From: Chromatiales bacterium
Lineage (GTDB): Bacteria; Pseudomonadota; Gammaproteobacteria; UBA6429
Length of the DNA: 64,000 bases
Direction: 5' to 3'
Assembly: GCA_027076405.1 (NCBI GenBank)
Contig: JALTJN010000111.1
Span: 13,788 to 77,787, forward strand
The position numbers were made by a program, and so were the translations under genes. The notes under the pieces are model-generated. The model worked only from the letters and a program-made list of their open reading frames with translations, was not told where the DNA came from and ran no database searches. Positions 56,945-63,973 of the stretch are shown piece after piece. Positions within the stretch are counted from its first letter, which is position 1. Each line of letters opens with the position of its first letter.

Positions 56945-57271
56945 TTATGTGAGTTTATTTCCAAACTGTGCCATTGCAGCCAGCACCGGCTCTAGCTGTA
57001 AACCTAAGGCAGTTAATTCATATTCTGTTGTGGGTGGAATAGTGGGAAAAACGCTACGGGTTAAAAGCTGCTGTTGTTCGAGTAGCCGAAGTCGGGCAGT
57101 GAGTACTTTAGGGCTAATGCCATGCAGTGCTCTTTGTATTTCTGAAAAACGCTTTTTTCCGGGTAGCAGTTCTCTGATTACAAGCGTTGTCCACTTGCCT
57201 TCAATAAGTGTGGCTGTTTTTTTTACTGGACATTCATCATTACAGACCGCTGTTTTACTTAAAGTATCCAA
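56945..57271 (-). CDS. HxlR-family transcriptional regulator
   Basis: A 108-residue winged-helix protein: Cys10 and Cys14 (CNDECPV), then IEGKWTTLVIRELL, RFSEIQRALHGISPKVLTARLRLLEQ (recognition region) and a wing. HxlR proteins often sense electrophiles or redox change through the N-terminal cysteine. It is divergent from a membrane protein and methyltransferase pair across an 88-bp gap with a likely operator. Confidence 0.93.
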   Translation of the reverse strand: MDTLSKTAVCNDECPVKKTATLIEGKWTTLVIRELLPGKKRFSEIQRALHGISPKVLTARLRLLEQQQLLTRSVFPTIPPTTEYELTALGLQLEPVLAAMAQFGNKLT

Positions 57272-57295
57272 AACACACCCTACTATCTAAATGGT

Positions 57296-57317
57296 AACTA
57301 CTTCCTTAAGTATAGTT
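57296..57317. promoter_or_regulatory. Candidate HxlR operator
   Basis: AACTACTTCCTTAAGTATAGTT has inverted ends AACTA/TAGTT and an inner CTTAAG, slightly off-centre, in the middle of the divergent promoter region. HxlR-type regulators bind palindromes of this kind between divergent genes. Similar ACTTAAAGTA at 57257-57266 could be a second site. Confidence 0.4.
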
Positions 57318-57359
57318 GCTTCTCTATACTCATTCAAGACGACACAAAAGGAGATAAAA

Positions 57360-57740
57360 ATGAAGAAAATTACATGGTTATTACGGCTTGTCGGGGTGAT
57401 TCAAATTGTGCTGGGCGTGCTTTATCTGTTTGCACCAGAATTTATTCTTAATTCAATGGGGCATAGCACACCAGAAAAAGACATTTTTTACCCGCTTGCG
57501 ATGCTGGCATCCCGTTTTACTGCCTATGGAGTGGCATTAATCGTTATTGCATCTGATCCACTGAAAAATAAGTTATGGATAGTCTTTATGGTTTTGATTC
57601 AGGTTATCGATTTAGCTGCCGGTATTTTTTATACCATGAATGGAAGTGTGCCAATGGAGCTGTCGGGCTTCCCTATGTTTAATGCGATCTGGATTGCGAT
57701 ATTATTATTACTGTGGATGCCTAAAGAGAACCGGATATAA
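57360..57740 (+). CDS. Small four-span membrane protein (DUF4345-like)
   Basis: A 126-residue protein with four predicted spans (about 5-25, 45-65, 72-92, 103-120). The layout WLLRLVGVIQIVLGVLYLFAP and ASRFTAYGVALI is like DoxX/DUF4345-type proteins. AAAGGAG sits seven bases before ATG 57360. It is the first gene controlled from the divergent HxlR promoter region, 2 bp before the methyltransferase. Function unknown. Confidence 0.78.
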   Translation: MKKITWLLRLVGVIQIVLGVLYLFAPEFILNSMGHSTPEKDIFYPLAMLASRFTAYGVALIVIASDPLKNKLWIVFMVLIQVIDLAAGIFYTMNGSVPMELSGFPMFNAIWIAILLLLWMPKENRI

Positions 57741-57742
57741 AA

Positions 57743-58399
57743 ATGCAACAATTTTTTTATCAGTTACAAGTTAAGTTATTGCTGGCACTTTCGCCAGCAA
57801 CACTTTTTCATAAAATCAGTTTGCTGCCATGGTATGCAGACACATTGCAACAATGGGCTGATTCTTTAGTGCAAGATAAAAAACAGCGGGTATTAGATGC
57901 AGGTTGTGCAACCGGTTACTTAACACAATATCTTTATAACCGGGGGCATAATATATCCGGTGTCGATTTATCTAATGCCATGATTAAGCAAGCAAGCAAA
58001 AGGGAAGCGGGTATAGATTTTAAAATTGCCGATGCCAGCCAGCTACCTTATGAGGATGAGGAGTTTGAACTCATTGTTTCAGCATCGTTGATTAATATTG
58101 TTAACGATGCAGAAAAAGTGATGCAAGAGCTGATTCGGGTGAATAAAAAGAACGGGAAAATAAGTTTTATTTTTCCACAAAAAGATTTTAATGCTGATGA
58201 GCTGGAGCAATTAATTATACAATTAAATATTTCCGGCTTTTCTCAGGCAGCATTGAGGGCGTGGAATAGGTATGCACCAAAAATAAAACTCACAGAATTA
58301 GAAAATTTATTGCATAATACGGGATATAAAATAAAGCGAACCAAATCGTATTTAAACGGTATGGTGTTGTCTGTCACAGTACATCATCCGTATAATTAA
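57743..58399 (+). CDS. SAM-dependent methyltransferase (class I)
   Basis: A 218-residue protein. SAM motif I is VLDAGCATGYLTQYL (about 50-64), then GVDLSNAMI (motif post I) and DASQLPYEDEEFELIVSASLI (motifs II-III). The N-terminal AFSP-like LLALSPATLFHKI is hydrophobic and may contact the membrane. Substrate unknown. It forms a pair with the small membrane protein upstream. Confidence 0.88.
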   Translation: MQQFFYQLQVKLLLALSPATLFHKISLLPWYADTLQQWADSLVQDKKQRVLDAGCATGYLTQYLYNRGHNISGVDLSNAMIKQASKREAGIDFKIADASQLPYEDEEFELIVSASLINIVNDAEKVMQELIRVNKKNGKISFIFPQKDFNADELEQLIIQLNISGFSQAALRAWNRYAPKIKLTELENLLHNTGYKIKRTKSYLNGMVLSVTVHHPYN

Positions 58400-58402
58400 T
58401 AG

Positions 58403-58698
58403 TTAGATTTTCTGATAATGTTCAACAAGCGGAAAGGGATCATAAAAATGGTGAGTAATCTTTTCCACTCAAGATACTCTTTAGATTGACGAAAACCAAT
58501 AGTATGATCTTCAATACTTTTCCAGTTTATCAATAGATTATAACGGTTAGGTTTTTCCATACAGCGTTGCAGTTGATGAGAAAGATAACCGTTAATAGCA
58601 GATGTTATCTTTTCTGCCTGTTTAAAATTTTCTTCAAACTGATTTTCCTGCCCATTAATAATATCCAGTATTGCAACTTCAAGAACTATATTATTAAT
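58403..58698 (-). pseudogene. Antibiotic biosynthesis monooxygenase (ABM) family, frameshifted
   Basis: The minus strand reads IVLEVAILDIINGQENQFEE, then LSHQLQRCMEKPNRYNLLIN and FRQSKEYLEWKRLL, and continues in another frame as HHFYDPFPLVEHYQKI. Together this is a full ABM-family protein of about 98 residues with a one-base loss near 58451-58455. No usable start codon is seen at the 5' end either (only ATT at 58698). So it is decayed, or affected by sequencing error at the shift. ABM proteins are small heme or quinone-related oxygenases. Confidence 0.8.
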
Positions 58699-58737
58699 CT
58701 GATATTTTCAGTTAGTTTAAAAATTTAGTGTAATAAG

Positions 58738-59232
58738 TTATTCATAATCATTTTTATGGCTGGTTTGCATGCTTTCAATCTTTTTATCATCACGTTCCCG
58801 CATTAGCCAATAAACAACACCCAATACCAGAATGCTGAAAGAGAGAGCAGTAATAGTTTCTGCATCAGTGACCTTGGTATCTAAAATGATAAATTTTCTG
58901 CTGATAGCTAACAATGAAATCAGGATCACCGTTTTAACCTGAATAATACTATCGCGCCGTACAATGACACGAATAATGGAGTGTTTAAATTCCATGGCAA
59001 TCAACACAGTCATAATCATGCCAAAAATAGATTGAAAAACTTTATGATCTAAAGGATCCAGTGCACCACTAATTAACTGGGAAAAGATTTGTGAAATAAG
59101 CTGAACAACCGAAACGATAATAATCACAGCTATAATAAAACCAAGAACCAGAGCAACGATTTGTTCAAATTTTTCATAAATTGACATTAAGTCCCAATTT
59201 TTACGGGTCTCGCTAATTAATGAACCAAACAT
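58738..59232 (-). CDS. PsiE-like membrane protein
   Basis: A 164-residue protein with four spans (about 25-48, 68-82, 100-112, 125-145). The segment LLAISRKFIILDTK matches the conserved core of the phosphate-starvation-inducible PsiE family. GGAG lies seven bases before the ATG. No Pho box was found upstream. It belongs to an isolated unit downstream of small AT-rich genes. Confidence 0.85.
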   Translation of the reverse strand: MFGSLISETRKNWDLMSIYEKFEQIVALVLGFIIAVIIIVSVVQLISQIFSQLISGALDPLDHKVFQSIFGMIMTVLIAMEFKHSIIRVIVRRDSIIQVKTVILISLLAISRKFIILDTKVTDAETITALSFSILVLGVVYWLMRERDDKKIESMQTSHKNDYE

Positions 59233-59337
59233 AGTATTTTTCTCCTTATATTATCTTCGTTATATTAAACGAGAATTTTACCTGCAATTATTATTTTATT
59301 AAGATATTTTTAAAAGTCCCATTTTGTTGTTTATGGG

Positions 59338-59511
59338 TTAATGCTGTGTTTTTCCAGGTTTGCGTAATAATATTACTGGAATTGCGAATGGCCCGAAAAT
59401 AACAAAAATTAAATTCCATCCTATAGAAGGTTTTATATTTTTCTTTATTGCGATGATATAGCAAAGGACGGTACTTAGGAACCAGATTATAGCAGGTATA
59501 TACATGATCAT
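59338..59511 (-). CDS. Small two-span membrane protein
   Basis: A 57-residue protein, MIMYIPAIIWFLSTVLCYII followed by a Lys-rich turn and a second span with WNLIFVIFGPFAIPVILL and a basic tail. AGGTGGA lies seven bases before the ATG, and the two-span composition is non-random. The pattern W-x-FGPFAIPVxLL is seen in small uncharacterised membrane proteins. Function unknown. It is below the size many gene finders report. Confidence 0.7.
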   Translation of the reverse strand: MIMYIPAIIWFLSTVLCYIIAIKKNIKPSIGWNLIFVIFGPFAIPVILLRKPGKTQH

Positions 59512-59579
59512 AATAATTCCACCTTTTTTTAACGTAAAGTTAAACGTCGTGCTACCTATTACACGGTAAACTCAGCAAC

Positions 59580-59855
59580 TTATGAAGAAATTGCAATATA
59601 TAAAGCAAGAGCTATAGTTGCATAATCGGCTCTATGGGCTTTCCTCCATAAGAATATTACTTTTAAGTTAAGAGCTTTGGCATGGCATGTTATTGAAAAA
59701 TAACCCTGTTTATATTTTAGGCAAGTGGAAAATAAAAGTACAAATAAACTGTTTGTAACCAGAAATATTATTAAAAATATAGGCATAATAAATACTGGTG
59801 AATCTAATATATCCGGGTTAAGTGAATGAAGCCTTTCTAGAATAATTGCCAGCAC
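59580..59855 (-). CDS. Possible small membrane protein
   Basis: A 91-codon frame with a GTG start at 59855 and a strong hydrophobic stretch (VFIMPIFLIIFLVTNSLFVLLF). The frame is open further upstream (KKPRIKVLAFLVVFIVLAII), giving another hydrophobic segment, but without a usual start codon and with no good ribosome-binding site, so the real gene may be longer or broken. Codon use is AT-rich like its neighbours. Weakly supported. Confidence 0.35.
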   Translation of the reverse strand: MLAIILERLHSLNPDILDSPVFIMPIFLIIFLVTNSLFVLLFSTCLKYKQGYFSITCHAKALNLKVIFLWRKAHRADYATIALALYIAISS

Positions 59856-60013
59856 AATAAAAACAACAAGAAATGCGAGTACTTTTATCCTTGGTTTCTT
59901 TATTATCTTTAAATTTCAGTATTATTTTTTATGTTATATATTTTTATTGTTGAGGCATAACGTTTTTAATAGCGAAAAAAATGTTACGGGGAACGAGTGT
60001 TACTTTATTTTAT

Positions 60014-60037
60014 CCAGTTAATTTTATTGTTAACTGG
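60014..60037 (-). terminator. Hairpin after the 60.05-61.2 kb gene
   Basis: CCAGTTAA at 60014-60021 and TTAACTGG at 60030-60037 form a perfect 8-bp stem with an 8-base loop, 11 bp beyond the stop on the minus strand. It lacks a T run, so strength is doubtful. Confidence 0.4.
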
Positions 60038-60047
60038 TTTTACAAGA

Positions 60048-61226
60048 TTAATCATTGAGGATATAAAATGAATTGGAGCGTATTCTCTCTTTTAATGTTT
60101 GTATACGCTCTATTGATTCTTGCAAAATATATTCCTCTCGTTTTCCCTTGGGTACTCCATTCATTTTGAGATGTTTATAAAGCTTTAAAGCATTATTGCG
60201 GTATATTTCAGCATTTAGTTTATCTTTGTCTTTATTGCCTGAACTAAAATATGAGTAATAAGGTGAATAGCCGTCAAATTCCGGATCAGGAGTTAAAATT
60301 TCCCATAAATCATCATAAGCATTAGCCAAATCTACGGTAGCATTAAAAATGTAACGACCAGTTGGATATTTAGAGCGATAGTCTAGTAATGAATCAATCC
60401 ATTTTTGTACAGATTTTATATCATTAGTGCCTCTTTCTAATGTTTTGTAATCATATACGTCTCGATATTTTGAATGAGGAAACAATTGAATTAATTTTAT
60501 AATATAATTATGTTGATAAACAGCTCCCGCATATTTTTCATAATCTATTTTTATTCCCATTGTGCTTAACCAATTTTCGAAGGTGCCGTAAGCCTGATGC
60601 AGCTTCGCTTTATTTTTATAGTCCAACTCGAGAGAACGCAGCGCTTTTTCTGCAATTTCTTCACCATAGAAAAGACAATCTTCCAGGTTGTTTTTATCAT
60701 TGGTTGATGTAATCTTCAAACATGGGGCTAATATATTGAGTGCTGCTTCAAATTTTTTGTTATCTGCTAAGGATGATGCTTGAGATATATTCAATGCATT
60801 AGGTACTTCATTTTCTTTTAATTCAATACGAGAAACTAATTTTCTTTCAGTATTAACATTTATTATATATTTTATTTTTTTACTCTTAATGTTAGGACCG
60901 TATATTCCAACGATCAGTTCCTTTAGTGAAATTTTACGAATAGATGGTATAAGTTTTATCTGACTTTTAGAATGGAACATATCGATAATTTCAGCGCCAT
61001 TTTTACTTACTAAAAAGATACCTGTCGTATCGTCTTTCCAGGTGGTTTTAGTATTAACCGCATAAGCAACGACATATTTATAGTTGGCATTGATTTCTTT
61101 TGTTTGACTGCTATGTATTTTATTAACATTCACACCTTCAACATAGAAATAGTCAAGCATTTCTTCATTGGCGAATACATGAGTATTGGCAATTAAAAAT
61201 ATTATAAAAATCCATTTTGTATTCAT
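60048..61226 (-). CDS. Secreted protein of unknown function
   Basis: A 392-residue protein with a clear signal peptide (MNTKWIFIIFLIANTHVFA). The first half is strand-rich (residues about 20-150), the second half helical and possibly TPR-like, with LDYRSKYPTGRYIFNATVDLA and YFSSGNKDKDKLNAEIYRNN. I do not recognise the family. ATG 61226 is chosen for the signal peptide; the longer frame upstream overlaps a TetR remnant. AT-rich. Likely periplasmic. Confidence 0.75.
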   Translation of the reverse strand: MNTKWIFIIFLIANTHVFANEEMLDYFYVEGVNVNKIHSSQTKEINANYKYVVAYAVNTKTTWKDDTTGIFLVSKNGAEIIDMFHSKSQIKLIPSIRKISLKELIVGIYGPNIKSKKIKYIINVNTERKLVSRIELKENEVPNALNISQASSLADNKKFEAALNILAPCLKITSTNDKNNLEDCLFYGEEIAEKALRSLELDYKNKAKLHQAYGTFENWLSTMGIKIDYEKYAGAVYQHNYIIKLIQLFPHSKYRDVYDYKTLERGTNDIKSVQKWIDSLLDYRSKYPTGRYIFNATVDLANAYDDLWEILTPDPEFDGYSPYYSYFSSGNKDKDKLNAEIYRNNALKLYKHLKMNGVPKGKREEYILQESIERIQTLKERIRSNSFYILND

Positions 61227-61231
61227 ATTTT

Positions 61232-61336
61232 TTAAGCTAGCGTCTTGCGTAACCTGATGGCATAACCCTGTCTCCAAAAAAGTCGCATAGCCTGCCCTAA
61301 TGCCACAGACTCATTAAACGCTTTGCTCCTACCCAT
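61232..61336 (-). pseudogene. TetR-family regulator, N-terminal stub
   Basis: ATG 61336 opens MGRSKAFNESVALGQAMRLF then WRQGYA, the exact opening of a TetR-type DNA-binding domain (family form: MGR-x-x-x-FD-x-x-x-AL-x-x-A-x-LFW-x-x-GY). After 26 residues homology stops and the frame ends at 61232, just before the next gene's start. So the regulator has been cut off by a deletion or insertion. GGA precedes the ATG. Confidence 0.75.
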
Positions 61337-61465
61337 TTTAAATTCCAAATAATAAATTTATTAAGAAATTATACAATATTTGAGTGTTGACTCAATTAAA
61401 AACAGAATATACATCTGCTCTTCTATTTAAGCAGTTACTCAATTATTAAATAATAAGGGATATTT

Positions 61466-61754
61466 ATGTCAAAAGTAGAAATTATTGTTAGCGGATATAT
61501 AAAAAATCAAGACAAAGTATGATACATACAAAAGTGCAGTTGGACCTGTTATGAAAAAATATGTGGCAATTATGCCTCCACATTCTTACGCGGTAAGCAA
61601 AATTATTTCTGGTAAATCAGCCCCATCTTTTATGCTGCGAATCGAGTTTACAGATAAATAAAAAGCTGAACTAGCTTTTAATGAGCCAGATTATTTAGCC
61701 GTTATTAATGAACGGGATGAAGGTTTTGGTGATTTAAGTATATTTATGATTTAA
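61466..61754 (+). pseudogene. DUF1330-family protein, frameshifted and with internal stop
   Basis: The frame opens at ATG 61466 (GGGA upstream) with MSKVEIIVSGYIKNQDK, stops, then continues in the next frame as YDTYKSAVGPVMKKYVAIM and HSYAVSKIISGKSAPSFMLR, hits a TAA at 61659-61661, and goes on AELAFNEPDYLAVINERDEG to 61754. The end pattern (A-x-x-x-N-x-x-x-Y-x-x-x-x-x-x-RDEGF) is DUF1330. At least two disabling changes, so it is a pseudogene. TetR regulators and DUF1330 proteins are often neighbours, so the TetR stub may have been its partner. Confidence 0.75.
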
Positions 61755-61858
61755 TAGAATTGAATGTAAAAAAGTGTAACTATTAACGGCTTTTACTTTT
61801 TTTAAATCTCCATCTTGAGCAGCAAAGTGGAGATGTTCTTTTCAAACCAATCACTCAT
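61734..61858 (-). pseudogene. Ankyrin-repeat cassette gene stub
   Basis: On the minus strand ATG 61858, nine bases beyond an attC end, gives MSDWFEKN; shifting frame, the next bases read LHFAAQDGDLKKVKAV, a standard ankyrin-repeat opening. Homology ends at about 61785 where the sequence runs into the DUF1330 remnant. So only the first 75 bp of an ankyrin-protein cassette survive. It marks the distal edge of the cassette array. Confidence 0.65.
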
Positions 61859-61866
61859 ATTTTACG

Positions 61867-61924
61867 GTATAACGCCACGCTAAGCGTGTGTATTTTTCAC
61901 GTCCGCATGAGCTACTTGTTGTGT
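61867..61924 (-). other. attC recombination site (58 bp)
   Basis: Minus strand ACACAACAAGTAGCTCATGC starts the site, GGACGTG follows, then a central hairpin region and CGCTTAGCGTGGC, ending GTTATAC (61873-61867). The 5' CAACAA-x-x-x-GCTCA and 3' GGCGTTAT halves are those of short attC sites. It lies 100 bp beyond the DUF3050 stop. Confidence 0.8.
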
Positions 61925-62024
61925 GTTTATGGTAAATGATAGCTCATAAATATTGAACGGGTGAAAATAGCCATATAGCTGGCGACTGTGAATGACTAAA
62001 AAAGCTAATTACTCATCTAGATTC

Positions 62025-62786
62025 TTATTGAGACATGGCCTTTAACATTCCATCCCACAAAATAATACGGCTATCAATAGCATCCACTGCAGAAGAACTT
62101 AATTCCTGCATTGCAGCCTGGTCATCTTTCGTTAAGTTTTTGATAATTTTTATGGCAGCGGGACCGTGCTCGTCACCATCCAGTTCAATATGGCGCTTTA
62201 GGTAATATACAAACATTGGGGCATCATTTTCGTCAATATGCCAGTTATTAAGTAATTCTGTAAACATATTTGGGATAATATGTTCACGACCATAGAAAAA
62301 ACTACCTAGCACTTGATACATGCTCCCATTAACAACGGTGTTAATGGTATTGTTAACAAAATCCTGAATATAGGAATTTGTAGAAACTTTCTCCATTGCC
62401 TCGCTAACAGGTGTGTTCATTCGTATCAGCTCTATAAAACTTTCTATCTGTCTAGTGTCTGCTCCAACTTCTTTCATTGCTAGCAAGTAAAGCTCAAAGT
62501 GGCTGATACAGTTACCATTTGGCAGTTCATCACTCTCTTCTCCTAGTACAATTTCATTTATAAGCCTTGTTGCCAGAGGGGCTTTAGATGGGATCCATAA
62601 TGTATTGATGGAAGTTAAATCTCGCTGCAGTCGTTTCACAAGGCACATGAAATCCCATACAGCAAAAACGTGCCATGACATGAAACTCCTCAAGTCGTCA
62701 ATATTATGTATTGCGCTAAAAACAGGATGATTCTCAAGTAATTCCTGTTTTTTTGTAATTTCTGTTAATTCTTTATTGGGTAACAT
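62025..62786 (-). CDS. DUF3050 protein, cassette-borne
   Basis: A 253-residue soluble helical protein. ENHPVFSAIHNIDDLRSFMS, HVFAVWDFMCLVKRLQRDL, HFELYLLAMKEVGAD and YYLKRHIELDGDEHGP are DUF3050 patterns; Glu/His residues in these segments could bind a di-iron centre, as in the heme-oxygenase-like fold to which the family is related. It lies between attC sites at 62957-63058 and 61867-61924, so it appears to travel as a large cassette of about 1.1 kb with a 170-bp leader that may hold its own promoter. Reaction unknown. Confidence 0.85.
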   Translation of the reverse strand: MLPNKELTEITKKQELLENHPVFSAIHNIDDLRSFMSWHVFAVWDFMCLVKRLQRDLTSINTLWIPSKAPLATRLINEIVLGEESDELPNGNCISHFELYLLAMKEVGADTRQIESFIELIRMNTPVSEAMEKVSTNSYIQDFVNNTINTVVNGSMYQVLGSFFYGREHIIPNMFTELLNNWHIDENDAPMFVYYLKRHIELDGDEHGPAAIKIIKNLTKDDQAAMQELSSSAVDAIDSRIILWDGMLKAMSQ

Positions 62787-62956
62787 TAGGATAATTGTAT
62801 TGCATTAATTTGAAAGGATTAAGAATTATAACTTATAAACAAAAGAGATAAAACACATGCATAGTAGGGTGTAGGTATATCCCAATTAGCAAAATCCCAT
62901 ATCATTTTCGAGCCACTGAGTGCCCGAGAAGAGGCGGATGGACTACGACTTTGGAC

Positions 62957-63058
62957 ACACAACGCCTAGTTAAGGGGTTTCGAGAACAGGCGGTTTTTTT
63001 GCGCTCTTTGCAAAAAAAATGCGTGTTCTCGAAATCCCTCTTGAACTTTTTGTTAGGC
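62957..63058 (-). other. attC recombination site (102 bp)
   Basis: Minus strand GCCTAACAAAAAGTTCAAGA, GGGATTTCGAGAACACGC, a T/A-rich centre, then GCCTGTTCTCGAAACCCCTT and the end GTTGTGT. The arms pair over 15 or more bases (GGGATTTCGAGAACA with TGTTCTCGAAACCCC). It starts 2 bp after the stop of the frame-broken gene. Confidence 0.9.
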
Positions 63059-63060
63059 AT

Positions 63061-63449
63061 TTAATTTTTCTCATTGTTAATAATTTCTTTTTTCCATTTT
63101 TGAAATGGTTTTTCAGGATCAATCCATTCTATATGTGGTTCTACGGATGTTTCAAAAGAAACCTCTGTAGTATCTGTTGTTATTGTATATTTAGTATTGT
63201 TCTTGATTTTAATGTCGTCTATTCCCAGTAATGTACACAAATAATTATTTTTACTTTGTTTGTTATTACCATGGAAGTTATTTGTTACATTCATAATATT
63301 GGTAAAAGTTACATTACATTACATTCAATTTCATTTGTATCTGGATTTGCAATTAATTGAAGATAAACATTTGGATCTAAAGAATCAATAATAAGCTCTG
63401 ATACCCAATATGCTTGTTGTTTAAATAACTTATCTTCAAAACTACTCAT
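63061..63449 (-). pseudogene. Cassette gene of unknown function, frame broken at a pentanucleotide repeat
   Basis: ATG 63449, ten bases after the attC end, opens a 46-residue frame (MSSFEDKLFKQQAYWVSELI) that stops within three tandem AATGT units (63311-63325, ACATT on the plus strand). With two units the frame would run on through the 77-residue frame below it (ATG 63294) and end at 63061, giving one soluble 127-residue protein that fills the cassette exactly. So it is one gene put out of frame by one repeat unit. I do not recognise the family. Confidence 0.75.
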
Positions 63450-63458
63450 TTTATTATT

Positions 63459-63558
63459 GCCTAACGATTAGCATAAGGGGCTTTTTAAAGAGAAGCAAAG
63501 CGCCTCTTTAAAAAGTCCCAGTGAGTGAAAACGAACGTTTTTGATGCGCTTGTTAGAA
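63459..63558 (-). other. attC recombination site (100 bp)
   Basis: Minus strand TTCTAACAAGCGCATCAAAA, then GGGACTTTTTAAAGAGGCGC, loop, CTCTTTAAAAAGCCCCTTAT, and the end GTTAGGC. Arms ACTTTTTAAAGAG / CTCTTTAAAAAG pair closely. It starts 12 bp after the stop of the 97-residue gene. Confidence 0.9.
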
Positions 63559-63570
63559 GGTTTCATGACT

Positions 63571-63864
63571 TTAACTCTTATCATCCATTTCAAAAAATGA
63601 GAAACCAGACTTTTCTTCCATTTCGCTTTTTTCTATTTCATATATTTCTTCTAGATAAATCATTGGCTGTTTCTGCCATGATTTATTTAATGTATTGTCT
63701 TTCAGTTTCTTTTCATTTTTTACCATTTCTACAGCGCGTAGTTCTGCTTGCTCAGGATTCTCAGATGAAACAAAGCAGTTTTTATAAAACCCCATCATTT
63801 TCTTACAACCTTCAATGCGCAAGAAGAAGTTTTCACCTAGTAACAACACACGGTAGTAGTTCAT
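63571..63864 (-). CDS. Cassette-encoded hypothetical protein
   Basis: A 97-residue soluble protein (MNYYRVLLLGENFFLRIEGC), with a strand-rich first third and a charged helical remainder ending in FSFFEMDDKS. GAAGGG, formed by the cassette core site itself, lies five bases before the ATG as ribosome-binding site. It is flanked by attC sites. I do not recognise the family, although the opening YYRVLLLGENF recurs in cassette proteins I have seen. Confidence 0.7.
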   Translation of the reverse strand: MNYYRVLLLGENFFLRIEGCKKMMGFYKNCFVSSENPEQAELRAVEMVKNEKKLKDNTLNKSWQKQPMIYLEEIYEIEKSEMEEKSGFSFFEMDDKS

Positions 63865-63871
63865 TTTTCCC

Positions 63872-63973
63872 TTCTAACGTTATAGTTAAACGGATTTTTA
63901 AAAGTGAAGCGTAGCGCCACTTTTAAAAAGTCCGAGCCGTTTGGAAAACGGCGGTTTAAACGCCTTGTTAGCT
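63872..63973 (-). other. attC recombination site (102 bp)
   Basis: Minus strand AGCTAACAAGGCGTTTAAAC, a short hairpin CCGTTTTCCAAACGG, GGACTTTTTAAAAGTGGCGC, CTTCACTTTTAAAAATCCGT and the end GTTAGAA. It belongs to a cassette whose gene lies beyond the right edge; only 27 bases of it are in the window. Confidence 0.9.

Noticed and set aside
59957..60037. attC-like site between GTTATGC and AGTTAAC after the 60.05 kb gene
   Set aside because: The simple sites are loosely matched and the arms do not pair as in the other attC sites; the hairpin near the stop explains part of it.
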